A DNA stretch of 8,619 nt, taken from assembly GCA_030158535.1 (NCBI GenBank), contig JAOASV010000104.1, positions 5,449-14,067 of the forward strand. Reading direction: 5' to 3'. Each line of letters begins with the position of its first letter. Within the stretch, counting starts at the first letter, position 1. Source of the stretch: Sediminibacterium sp. (GTDB lineage Bacteria > Bacteroidota > Bacteroidia > Chitinophagales > Chitinophagaceae). The notes beneath the pieces were generated by a model, which was not told the DNA's origin, made no database searches, and saw nothing but the letters and a program-made list of their open reading frames with translations. The translations under genes were made by a program, and so were the position numbers. Positions 1 through 7,414 of the stretch are shown here, one piece after another.

Positions 1-1
1 G

Positions 2-2407
2 CTTAATACCCCTTTGTCTGTGGGTAAAACCAAAACGCCAAGGCTTGGTTATTTTTTATCGCCACAGCAAGGTTTTTGGCAAAACGCCGAACCGGAAAAT
101 AAATCCTTTGATGCAAATATCGTAGTGGATGGTTTGCAGGATAAAGTGGAAGTACTAATGGATGAAAGATTAGTGCCACATATTTATGCAAACAATGACA
201 ACGATGCTTACTATACACAAGGATTTTTACATGCAAAATTTAGACTCTGGCAAATGGAGTTTCAAACCTATGTAGCAGCCGGCAGGTTAAGTGAAATTGT
301 TGGACCAGACCGTATTGCTACCGATCGTTTTTTTAGAAGATTAGGCATGTTAGAAGGTGCTGAAGCTACCATGAAAAAAATGGCCAATAATCCAGCCCTG
401 CAAGCAGCCGTTACTTCTTATGCAAATGGTGTAAATGCGTATATCAAATCATTACAGCCTTCTCAAATTCCATTTGAGTATAAACTACTTGATTATAAAC
501 CAGAAGCATGGACGCCTATTAAAACCTATTTGTTTTTGATGTTCATGTCCTATGATTTAACAGGGCGTGGTACCACCACAGATCTTCAAATGACCAATTC
601 AAAAAATTATTTCGGCTACGAAGATTTCAATAAATTATATACCAATGTTCAGGATTCATTAGATCCAATCATTCCAAAAGGAACGGTGTACGAAAAAGCG
701 TCTGTAGCAGCGTTAGCGCCTGCTTCATTAGACTCTTTATATTTTTCAAAAACAAGTTCGGTAGCGCCTAATGCACCAGAAGCACCTAATAAAAACAATG
801 GTTCTAATAACTGGGCTATTGCAGGAACAAAAACTAAAAGTGGTAAACCTATTTTAGCAAGTGATCCGCACCTTGGTTTAAATTTACCATCGCTTTGGTA
901 TGAAGTGCAAATTACAACGCCAACCCATAGTACTTATGGTGCAAGTTTTCCTGGATCGCCAGCCGTAATTATTGGCTTTAACGATAGCATAGCTTGGGGT
1001 GTTACCAATGCGGGTAGAGATGTGCTAGACTATTACGACATCAAGTTTAAGGATACTACCATGGAAGAGTATTGGTTTAATGGTGCATGGAAAAAATCTG
1101 TAATTAAAGAAGAGCGCATTAAAATAAAAGGGCAGCCAGATTCAATTGATAGAGTTGCTATTACGGCACTAGGCCCAGTGATGTATGACAAGAGTTTTAA
1201 TGCCAATGGTTCTGATGGAAAATATCTTGCAGTTAGATGGACAGCTCAAGATGGTAGCAGCGGACTTCAAACTTTTTATGAATTAAACAGAGCTAAAAAT
1301 TTTGATGATTATATGAGTGCTATTGATCACTGGACTTGTCCTGGTCAAAACTTTGCATTCGCAAGTGTAAGTGGCGATATCGCTATCAAGCAACAAGGCG
1401 CTTTTGTTGCCAGATGGAATAGACAAGGTGATTTTATTATGCCAGGGCAGGATAGTAGTTATTTATGGCAAGGCATGATTCCTTCTTCCGAAAATCCAAT
1501 GATGAAAAATCCGGAGCGTGGTTTTGTAAGTAGCGCCAACCAAATGTCTACCGATAGTACCTATCCGTATTATTTAGGAGCAGCCAATGCATTTCCTTTA
1601 TACCGTGGTATAATCATCAATAAAAAATTGAATGCCATGTTTGGTGTTACGCCACTTGATGTGCAGGCGCTTCAAACCAATAACGATAATATTTTTGCGG
1701 AGATGGCTAGGCCTGCCATTTTTAAATTCTTAAATGAGTCTAGTTTAAATGCCGAAGAAAAAAAATATGTGGGTTATTTGCGTAATTGGAATTTGCGCAA
1801 TGACGTTGATGAAAAAGGAGCGTCGGTATTTAGAGCAATATGGGATAGTTTAGAAGTAGCCGTTTGGGCAGATGAATTTAAAAGTGCAGCACTGCCTTTA
1901 CAATGGCCTGATGAGTCTACACTGCTTGAGCAAATGCTAAAAGATTCTGTTATTCTTTTTGAGGACAATATTACAACACCAAATGTAAGAGAGACAATGG
2001 TTGATGCGGTAACTGCGGCCATAAAAAAAGCCACGCCGCAATTGGCACAAATGGAAAAGGAGGGCACGCTTGCTTGGGGTGCATACAAAGACACCCGCGT
2101 TAATCACCTATTAAAAATACCATCACTTAGTAGACTACATTTACCTATTGGAGGTGGCGTGCATATTATAAATGCAACCACCGGAAACCATGGTCCAAGT
2201 TGGCGCATGGTTGTGCACCTAGTAGATGGTATTGAAGCCTATGGCGTTTATCCGGGTGGACAAAATGGAAATCCTGGTAGTAAATATTACGACAGCTTTA
2301 TTGATAGTTGGGCTGCTGGTAAATATTACCGCTTGTTGTTTTTATCTAAAGAAGCGGCAAAGCAAAATAGTCAATTCAAATGGCGTTTAACTTTTACAAA
2401 CTCTTAA
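2..2407 (+). CDS. Penicillin acylase family protein (Ntn hydrolase), 5'-truncated by window edge
   Basis: Family members are exported enzymes that cleave amide bonds (beta-lactam side chains, acyl-homoserine lactones or other N-acyl compounds); the substrate here cannot be told. The frame is open to the left edge, so the N-terminal signal or anchor (perhaps 15-25 residues) is missing; a TTG at 14 is not the real start. Numbering from nt 2 gives 801 residues, near full length for the family. Seen: an A-chain motif RLWQMEF...AAGRLSEIVG; a Pro/Ala-rich spacer (APNAPEAPN); then NNGSNNWAIAG, where autocatalytic cleavage between Gly and Ser (nt 802/803, Ser268) would expose the nucleophile. AWGVTNAGRDV and GQNFAFASVSG match regions supplying the oxyanion-hole residues, the Asn of GQN being the likely catalytic Asn. 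The C-terminal GGGVHIINAT..NHGPSWRMVV block is typical. All expected catalytic landmarks are intact. Only 10 bp separate it from the next gene, so an operon is likely. Family certain; specificity unknown. Confidence 0.95.
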   Translation, partial: LNTPLSVGKTKTPRLGYFLSPQQGFWQNAEPENKSFDANIVVDGLQDKVEVLMDERLVPHIYANNDNDAYYTQGFLHAKFRLWQMEFQTYVAAGRLSEIVGPDRIATDRFFRRLGMLEGAEATMKKMANNPALQAAVTSYANGVNAYIKSLQPSQIPFEYKLLDYKPEAWTPIKTYLFLMFMSYDLTGRGTTTDLQMTNSKNYFGYEDFNKLYTNVQDSLDPIIPKGTVYEKASVAALAPASLDSLYFSKTSSVAPNAPEAPNKNNGSNNWAIAGTKTKSGKPILASDPHLGLNLPSLWYEVQITTPTHSTYGASFPGSPAVIIGFNDSIAWGVTNAGRDVLDYYDIKFKDTTMEEYWFNGAWKKSVIKEERIKIKGQPDSIDRVAITALGPVMYDKSFNANGSDGKYLAVRWTAQDGSSGLQTFYELNRAKNFDDYMSAIDHWTCPGQNFAFASVSGDIAIKQQGAFVARWNRQGDFIMPGQDSSYLWQGMIPSSENPMMKNPERGFVSSANQMSTDSTYPYYLGAANAFPLYRGIIINKKLNAMFGVTPLDVQALQTNNDNIFAEMARPAIFKFLNESSLNAEEKKYVGYLRNWNLRNDVDEKGASVFRAIWDSLEVAVWADEFKSAALPLQWPDESTLLEQMLKDSVILFEDNITTPNVRETMVDAVTAAIKKATPQLAQMEKEGTLAWGAYKDTRVNHLLKIPSLSRLHLPIGGGVHIINATTGNHGPSWRMVVHLVDGIEAYGVYPGGQNGNPGSKYYDSFIDSWAAGKYYRLLFLSKEAAKQNSQFKWRLTFTNS

Positions 2408-2417
2408 TTTAATTTTT

Positions 2418-2774
2418 ATGAAATTTATAGTGGCAATTTTATTACACGCTTTTTTAGCTTTTGCGGTGGGTTTATACAGCCAGTTTCCTTGGTGGCTTTT
2501 TGTTGGCACATCGGGCGTTGTGGCTTTTTTTATAGTGGATTCCCCGGCTAAAAGTTTTTTTGCAGGATTTTTAGGTGTAGGTGCTTTATGGGCGGGGTTA
2601 GCAACTGGCAAAGACTTAGCCAATGCACATTTATTATCGAGTAAAGTGGCGCAAATTCTGCCACTTGGTGGTTCTTATATCGCACTTATCATTGTTACCG
2701 GTGTTGTGGGTGGACTGTTAGGCGGTTTTGCAGCCTTAACTGGCGCATATATGCGTAGTAAATCTACCAAGTAG
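2418..2774 (+). CDS. Small four-helix integral membrane protein, function unknown
   Basis: I do not recognise a characterised family. The 118-residue product is very hydrophobic, with four likely membrane helices at about residues 3-20, 23-42, 46-64 and 84-111. The last is glycine-rich (GVVGGLLGGFAALTGAY), which suggests tight helix packing. The C-terminus is short and basic (RSKSTK), so by the positive-inside rule it is probably cytoplasmic. The more polar stretch 65-82 joins helices 3 and 4. No catalytic or metal-binding residues stand out. The ATG lies 10 bp after the acylase stop with no intervening hairpin, and a strong terminator follows the stop codon by 22 bp. It is therefore most simply the last gene of the acylase transcript. 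Co-transcription suggests, but does not show, a role linked to the acylase. A real gene is likely: its coding character is clear and the operon position is good. Confidence 0.85.
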   Translation: MKFIVAILLHAFLAFAVGLYSQFPWWLFVGTSGVVAFFIVDSPAKSFFAGFLGVGALWAGLATGKDLANAHLLSSKVAQILPLGGSYIALIIVTGVVGGLLGGFAALTGAYMRSKSTK

Positions 2775-2796
2775 ACATTTAATTTTACCTTTTAAC

Positions 2797-2840
2797 AAAT
2801 AGGTAGCATCTATTCATTAGAAGCTACCTATTTTTGTTTT
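2797..2840 (+). terminator. Intrinsic terminator of the acylase/membrane-protein operon
   Basis: The left arm 2797-2807 (AAATAGGTAGC) and right arm 2823-2833 (GCTACCTATTT) are perfect 11-bp reverse complements. After one A-A mismatch the helix continues with TCTA (2809-2812) pairing TAGA (2818-2821), leaving a 5-nt loop. The right arm runs into TTTTTGTTTT (2831-2840), the U-tract of a rho-independent terminator. It sits 22 bp after the stop of the small membrane protein. It is unusual in that the T-tract touches the ATG of the next gene at 2841. Confidence 0.85.
2829..2836 (+). promoter_or_regulatory. Possible -7 promoter box of the DUF5686 gene
   Basis: TATTTTTG fits the Bacteroidota -7 consensus TAnnTTTG and lies inside the terminator's right arm and T-tract. 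The start codon is only 4 nt further on, so transcription from this box would give a leaderless or nearly leaderless mRNA. No TTG is seen at the expected -33 distance. The same 8-mer also occurs inside coding sequence (1690, 3317, 3373), so chance is a real possibility. Confidence 0.3.
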
Positions 2841-5309
2841 ATGCGTCTTTATTGTTATCTGTTTATTGTATTTGTGGGTTTGCTGTGTGGTAGTCAAGTG
2901 GTTGCTCAAACCGTTGTAACGGGTTCTATTACCGATGGGTCTGGTAAAAAACTAGCACATGCTTCTATTTTAATTAAAGGCACTACTAGGGGGGTAACAG
3001 CCAATGCCGACGCAAAATTTTCGTTGACGCTAGTTGCGGGCTCCTACACCATCGTTTGTAATTATGTTGGTTTTGAAGCAGTAGAAAAGAAAATAAAAAT
3101 TGCGCCAGGTCAGGATACGCTTTCGTTACCCTTTGTGTTAACCAAACAGGTTTACCTATTAAATGATGTAGTGGTTAATTCAAAAGGAGAAGATCCGGCC
3201 TATGCCATTATCAGAAAAGCGATTAAAAAAAGGCCTGATTATTTAAATGAAATAAAAAAATTTAGTGCCGAAGTCTATATAAAAGGTCAGCTTGTTTTAA
3301 ATGATTATCCAAAATCTATTTTTGGAAAATCATTAACCCCAGGCAATTTTGATACGGTTAAAAACCGAATTTTATTTTTGTCTGAAACCATTTCAGATTA
3401 TTATGTAGACGTTCCTAACAAAGAACGCATTGAGGTTAAATCCTCTAAAGTGAGTGGACGAAGTGGTGGCTTTGGACTCAGTAATCCACAAATCATTTCT
3501 TTTTATCAAAACAATATTGCACTTGGTAATGGGCTCAATCCACGCGGTTTTGTTTCACCTATTGCCGATGGCGCTCTTGCATTTTATAATTATAAATTTG
3601 AAGGTACTTTTTACGAAAACGGTATCGAAATAAGTAGGATACGTGTGCTTCCTAAACGAAAGTACGAGCCACTGTTTTCAGGCATCATTAATATCATTGA
3701 AAATGATTGGCGTATTCATAGTGTCCAACTGAACTTGTTAAAAGAACAGCAGCTGCAACTTCTCGATACGCTTTTAATTGAGCAGTTGTATGTGCCAACA
3801 AAACAAGGTTGGGTTATCAAAAATCAAGTCATATATCCGCGTGGTAAATTTTTTGGATTTGCTTTTTCTGGAAGCTTTGTACAAGTATATGATCAGTTTA
3901 ATTTAGCGCCTAGCTATGGCAAAAAGTTTTTTGGGAACACCTATTTAAAATACCTCGATAGTTCTAATAAAAAGAGTACTGCCTACTGGGATAGCATTCG
4001 ACCTGTGCCGCTGGCAGTTGAGGAAGTTAAAGATTATGCCAAAAAAGACAGTCTAGAAAAAATCAGGCAAGACCCTAAATACCTAGATTCGGTAGACAGG
4101 GTGCGCAATAAATTTAGCATCACCGGTTTTTTATTAACGGGTCAAGCCATTAATAAGCAAAGTAAAAAAACGCGCATTCAGTTTGACGCGCTTCTTGGCT
4201 CCGTAAATTACAATACCGTCGAAGGGTATAACACTACTTTTTCGCCACGTTGGACAAAGCGTTATGAAGGGCGTAATAGCTTGTCTATCGAGCCTTTGAT
4301 ACGTTATGGATTTAACAACACCAGGTTACAACCTTCGGCTACTGTTCGTTATAATTTTGGAAAAAAATATTTCAATAATATAGGCGTTGGTTTTGGAAGA
4401 AAACTATTTCAGTTTAATAATGATATCGCCATACCAGAGACGCAAAATACCATTCAAACTATTTTATTTGAACGCAACTTTTTAAAATTATATGAAGCTA
4501 GATTTTTTAATGTAGGGTATGGGGTAGGGCTGGGAGGTGGATTAAATTTTAGAGCTAATATTCAATTTCAAGACAGGTTGGCCGTATCTAATTTAAACAA
4601 GCCAGTTGTTTTTGTGGATCATATCAACAGGAGTTATACGCCCAATACGCCTGCGCCTGCTTCAACTACAAATTTTGAGGCGCATCAAGCATCCATATTT
4701 ACGGGTGTATTAACCTGGCAGCCTGGCGGTAAATATATTGAGCTTCCAGATCGTAAAATTGGGATTGGTTCCAAAGCCCCAACTTTTACACTAACGTATA
4801 AAAAAGCCATTCCAAACTTATTTGGTAGTGATGTCGATTATGCAAAATGGTCACTTAATGTTGCTGATAATTTACCACTTGGACTGGGAGGTAGTTTTCA
4901 ATACCGGGCAACTGCTGGCGGTTTTATAAATGCCAACAAGTTATATGCCCCCGATTTGCAACATTATTTTGGTAACCAAGCTTACATTTCAATCGAACAT
5001 TTAAAGGGCTTCCAGTTGCTTCCATATTATCAGTTTAGCAACCAATCTAATTTTTACACAACGGTTTTTGCCGAGTATCACTTAAACGGACTTATTACCA
5101 ATAAAATCCCAGGCTTTCGAAAGCTCAATTGGTTTTTAGTAGGAGGGGTCAGCTATTTACACGTAAACAATATGGTTGATTATACCGAATCTATTGTAGG
5201 TATCGAAAACATATTTAAAGTGCTGCGTGTAGACCTTGTGAATGGCTTTCAAAAAGGGGAGCCCGTAAGAACGGGTGTTCGAATAACTGTTCCGATTGTG
5301 TTAAAATAA
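2841..5309 (+). CDS. DUF5686 family outer-membrane protein with N-terminal CarboxypepD_reg-like domain
   Basis: This is a predicted Bacteroidota outer-membrane protein of 822 residues; its biochemical role is unknown to me. Residues 1-22 form a signal peptide with likely cleavage at VVA/Q. Residues 24-112 are a CarboxypepD_reg-like beta-sandwich (VTGSITDGSGKKLAHASILIKG...), as found in front of many Bacteroidota TonB receptors. The DUF5686 region starts at EDPAYAIIRKAIKKR (117-131). It runs through VYIKG and ends in a C-terminal half full of alternating aromatic/polar strands, consistent with a beta-barrel. The FQLLPYYQFSNQS...HLNGLITNKIPGFRKL segment near the C-terminus is typical of the family. 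No TonB box or plug is seen, so it is not a TonB receptor. The ATG was chosen because it gives a complete signal peptide; later GTG/TTG codons would cut into it. In the first domain the usual TDxxGxF turn reads ANADAKF, with Ala for Gly. It is set off from the upstream operon by a terminator. Confidence 0.9.
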   Translation: MRLYCYLFIVFVGLLCGSQVVAQTVVTGSITDGSGKKLAHASILIKGTTRGVTANADAKFSLTLVAGSYTIVCNYVGFEAVEKKIKIAPGQDTLSLPFVLTKQVYLLNDVVVNSKGEDPAYAIIRKAIKKRPDYLNEIKKFSAEVYIKGQLVLNDYPKSIFGKSLTPGNFDTVKNRILFLSETISDYYVDVPNKERIEVKSSKVSGRSGGFGLSNPQIISFYQNNIALGNGLNPRGFVSPIADGALAFYNYKFEGTFYENGIEISRIRVLPKRKYEPLFSGIINIIENDWRIHSVQLNLLKEQQLQLLDTLLIEQLYVPTKQGWVIKNQVIYPRGKFFGFAFSGSFVQVYDQFNLAPSYGKKFFGNTYLKYLDSSNKKSTAYWDSIRPVPLAVEEVKDYAKKDSLEKIRQDPKYLDSVDRVRNKFSITGFLLTGQAINKQSKKTRIQFDALLGSVNYNTVEGYNTTFSPRWTKRYEGRNSLSIEPLIRYGFNNTRLQPSATVRYNFGKKYFNNIGVGFGRKLFQFNNDIAIPETQNTIQTILFERNFLKLYEARFFNVGYGVGLGGGLNFRANIQFQDRLAVSNLNKPVVFVDHINRSYTPNTPAPASTTNFEAHQASIFTGVLTWQPGGKYIELPDRKIGIGSKAPTFTLTYKKAIPNLFGSDVDYAKWSLNVADNLPLGLGGSFQYRATAGGFINANKLYAPDLQHYFGNQAYISIEHLKGFQLLPYYQFSNQSNFYTTVFAEYHLNGLITNKIPGFRKLNWFLVGGVSYLHVNNMVDYTESIVGIENIFKVLRVDLVNGFQKGEPVRTGVRITVPIVLK

Positions 5310-5323
5310 TTTGTCTATTTTTG
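5296..5323 (+). promoter_or_regulatory. Candidate Bacteroidota-type promoter for trhO
   Basis: TATTTTTG at 5316-5323 fits the -7 element TAnnTTTG, and TTG at 5296-5298 lies 17 nt upstream, within the tolerated -33 spacing. The upstream element falls inside the last codons of the DUF5686 gene. Transcription would begin near 5329 and give a leader of roughly 90 nt. The short, AT-rich motifs could arise by chance, and read-through from the DUF5686 gene is an alternative. Confidence 0.35.
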
Positions 5324-5336
5324 CTGTACTATTTTG

Positions 5337-5370
5337 ACCACCCTGCAAGTGGTTCTATTGTTCATAGAAC
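5337..5370 (+). repeat. Two overlapping inverted repeats in the trhO leader
   Basis: ACCAC (5337-5341) pairs with GTGGT (5349-5353) around a 7-nt loop. GTTCTAT (5352-5358) pairs with ATAGAAC (5364-5370) around a 5-nt loop. The two hairpins share bases 5352-5353, so their outermost pairs compete. Both lie downstream of the candidate promoter, so they would be in the trhO 5' leader. No known riboswitch class is recognised. Confidence 0.4.
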
Positions 5371-5376
5371 ATGGTT

Positions 5377-5397
5377 AAAAAGGCTGACACCTTTTTT
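5377..5397 (+). terminator. Weak candidate terminator or attenuator between the DUF5686 gene and trhO
   Basis: AAAAAGG (5377-5383) pairs perfectly with CCTTTTT (5390-5396) around the 6-nt loop CTGACA, and the run of T continues to 5397. The stem has only two G-C pairs and almost no T-tract beyond it, so termination would be inefficient. It lies 67 bp after the DUF5686 stop and 24 bp before the trhO ATG. It could end the upstream message or partly attenuate trhO. Confidence 0.35.
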
Positions 5398-5420
5398 CGC
5401 ATGTCTAAAAAAGTATACTT

Positions 5421-6461
5421 ATGGCAGTTCTACACAACCGCGTCTCTAACGAGGAGTTAAAGGCGCTCATGATGGCGGAAACTTTTCACCGCATCACGAT
5501 TAGTTTTTACGCATACTTCCCGGTACAAAATCCGGTCGTATTTAGGGACGATTTATACAAAGCTTTATTTCCTTTACAAGTATTTGGTAGAATTTATGTG
5601 GCCAAAGAAGGGATCAATGCGCAAATAAGTGTTCCTGATTTTAATTTCGAAAAGTGTAAAGAACATCTATACTCAATTGAACATTTACAGGGGCTTCGAT
5701 TAAATATTGCTGTTGATGATGACGGCAAAAGTTTTTGGGTACTTAAAATTAAAGTGCGAGAAAAAATTGTAGCAGATGGAATTACTGACCCAACATTTTC
5801 TATGGAAAATAAAGGTAAGTATGTGAACGCTGTGCAAATGAATGAGCTGCTTCAAAAACCAGACACCATAGTCATTGATATGCGTAATCATTATGAGTAT
5901 GAAGTAGGGCATTTTAAAGGTGCTATTGAAATCCCTTCTGATACCTTTAGAGAACAACTGCCTATGGCTGCCGACATGATGAAGGGCAATGAAGAAAAAA
6001 ATATTATCATGTATTGCACCGGTGGCATCAGATGCGAAAAGGCCAGTGCTTATATGTTACACCAAGGATTTAAAAATGTATTTCATGTAGAAGGTGGCAT
6101 CATTAATTATGCGCATCAAGCAGATCAGGCGGGTATCGAAAAAAAATTTATTGGAAAAAACTTTGTATTTGACAATAGGCTAGGGGAAAGGATTACGGAA
6201 GATATTATTGCAAATTGTCACCAGTGCGGAAAACCCGCCGACACGCACACCAATTGTTTAAATGACGGATGCCATTTACTCTTTATTCAATGTGAAGATT
6301 GTGCTAAAACCTATGAAGGCTGTTGTAGTAAAGGTTGTCAAGACACCATTCATTTACCACTTGAGCGTCAAAAAGAATTACGCAAGGGCATAAGAAATGG
6401 GCAACATATTTTTAATAAGAGCAAAAGACTTCGTCCAAGACTTAATGAACCAGAGGAGTAG
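5421..6461 (+). CDS. trhO: tRNA uridine(34) hydroxylase, rhodanese family (TrhO/YceA, UPF0176)
   Basis: TrhO hydroxylates uridine at wobble position 34 of tRNA to 5-hydroxyuridine using oxygen; it acts in the cytosol. The 346-residue product aligns from end to end with my recollection of E. coli YceA (about 350 residues), starting with M-VLHNR-SN. Seen in order: the N-terminal UPF0176 domain (about 1-115) with FGRIYVAKEGINAQISVP and GLRLNIAVDDDGKSFWVLK; a rhodanese domain (about 125-230) with IDMRNHYEYEVGHFKGA and the active loop CTGGIRCEK, whose first Cys199 is the expected catalytic residue; and a C-terminal region with nine cysteines (266, 269, 279, 284, 291, 294, 301, 302, 306), probably metal-binding. 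The tail IFNKSKR is also conserved. The ATG at 5421 gives the family N-terminus exactly. An ATG at 5401 is in another frame. The gene converges on purC, with stops 9 bp apart. Confidence 0.97.
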   Translation: MAVLHNRVSNEELKALMMAETFHRITISFYAYFPVQNPVVFRDDLYKALFPLQVFGRIYVAKEGINAQISVPDFNFEKCKEHLYSIEHLQGLRLNIAVDDDGKSFWVLKIKVREKIVADGITDPTFSMENKGKYVNAVQMNELLQKPDTIVIDMRNHYEYEVGHFKGAIEIPSDTFREQLPMAADMMKGNEEKNIIMYCTGGIRCEKASAYMLHQGFKNVFHVEGGIINYAHQADQAGIEKKFIGKNFVFDNRLGERITEDIIANCHQCGKPADTHTNCLNDGCHLLFIQCEDCAKTYEGCCSKGCQDTIHLPLERQKELRKGIRNGQHIFNKSKRLRPRLNEPEE

Positions 6462-6470
6462 GCCGCAAAT

Positions 6471-7403
6471 TTAATCAGTGCAAAATTTTGCAAAAGATGC
6501 TTGTACTGCGGTCATAATTTCTTCTTCAGTAAATGTAGTAGGCACAAACGCTTTACCCGTTACTTTTTCATAAAGTTCAATGTAGCGCTTGCTAATGGTG
6601 TCAATCCATTCGTCTGACATTTCAGGAACGGTTTGTCCTTCTTTGCCCATAAAATTATTTTGGATGAGCCACTCACGCACAAATTCTTTACTGAGTTGTT
6701 TTTGTTTTTCGCCAGAGGCTTGTCTGTCTTCAAAACCATCCGCATAAAAATACCTTGATGAATCGGGGGTATGCACTTCGTCCATTAAATAAATAGTATC
6801 ACCAATTTTGCCAAACTCATATTTAGTATCAGCTAGTATGAGCCCTTGCTTGGCTGCTATTTCTTTACCTCTATTAAATAAAGCAAGCGCATATTTTTCT
6901 AAAACGGCCCAATCCTCGGCACTCACAAGGCCGGTTGCAATAATGTCTTCTTTGGAAATATCCTCGTCATGGCCTTCCGACGCCTTGGTTGAAGGGGTAA
7001 TAATAGGGCTGGGGAAAAAATCATTTTCTTTTAAACCTTCAGGCAAATTAACCCCACAAAGTGTTCTTGACCCTGATGCGTAGGTCCTGTAGGCGTGACC
7101 CACTAAATTGCCGCGTACCACCATCTCTATTTTAAAAGGGGTACATTTTTTGCCCACCGAAACGTTGGGAGCAGGGGCATCGAGTAGCCAATTTGGGCAA
7201 ATGTCTTGGGTTTGACGCAGCATAAATTCTGCTATCTGATTGAGCACCTGTCCTTTATATGGTATTGTTTTTGGTAATATTACATCAAATGCAGAAATAC
7301 GATCACTCGCAATCATAATTAACCAATCGGTACCAATAGTGTACACGTCTCTTACTTTTCCATGGTAAATGGCTGTCTGATAGGGGAATTGAAGGCTTTG
7401 CAT
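6471..7403 (-). CDS. purC: Phosphoribosylaminoimidazole-succinocarboxamide synthase (SAICAR synthetase)
   Basis: PurC joins CAIR and L-aspartate, with ATP hydrolysis, to give SAICAR in de novo purine synthesis; it is cytosolic. The product is 310 residues from the ATG at 7403. This is the longer bacterial/yeast-like form rather than the roughly 240-residue E. coli form. Seen: the nucleotide-binding start YHGKVRDVY (13-21); ASDRISAFDVILP; VVRGNLVGHAYR; the PROSITE-like signature ILADTKYEFG; and DEVHTPDSSRYF, which holds the aspartate/CAIR-site acidic residues. An in-frame GTG at 7418 would add five residues (MLFLG), but the ATG puts the family's usual short lead (MQSLQFPYQ) before GKVRDVY and is preferred. 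No other pur gene is next to it, so it seems to be monocistronic. It is divergent from the TonB receptor gene and convergent with trhO; no terminator is seen at its 3' end. Confidence 0.97.
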   Translation of the reverse strand: MQSLQFPYQTAIYHGKVRDVYTIGTDWLIMIASDRISAFDVILPKTIPYKGQVLNQIAEFMLRQTQDICPNWLLDAPAPNVSVGKKCTPFKIEMVVRGNLVGHAYRTYASGSRTLCGVNLPEGLKENDFFPSPIITPSTKASEGHDEDISKEDIIATGLVSAEDWAVLEKYALALFNRGKEIAAKQGLILADTKYEFGKIGDTIYLMDEVHTPDSSRYFYADGFEDRQASGEKQKQLSKEFVREWLIQNNFMGKEGQTVPEMSDEWIDTISKRYIELYEKVTGKAFVPTTFTEEEIMTAVQASFAKFCTD

Positions 7404-7406
7404 ACC

Positions 7407-7414
7407 CAAAAATA
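7407..7414 (-). promoter_or_regulatory. Possible -7 promoter box of purC
   Basis: Read on the minus strand, 7414-7407 is TATTTTTG, fitting TAnnTTTG, and the purC ATG starts 3 nt later. If active it would give a leaderless or nearly leaderless purC message. It would also rule out the GTG at 7418, which lies upstream of the box. A -33 TTG at the proper distance is not seen; the nearest TTTG (7431-7428) is only 13 nt away. Tentative. Confidence 0.3.

Noticed and set aside
1774..2094. 106-codon open frame antisense to the acylase gene
   Set aside because: It lies wholly within a strongly conserved coding region on the other strand and has no recognisable domain or start context.
5371..5420. N-terminal extension of trhO from ATG 5371 or 5401
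   Set aside because: Both ATGs are out of frame with trhO, and the gene already starts with the family's conserved M-VLHNR sequence.
6479..6492. 14-bp palindrome TGCAAAATTTTGCA as terminator or operator
   Set aside because: It lies inside the purC coding end, has no loop for an RNA hairpin, and its codons are explained by the protein; kept only as a side note.
6808..7083. 91-codon open frame antisense to purC
   Set aside because: It is a shadow of purC, whose conserved motifs fill the same stretch.
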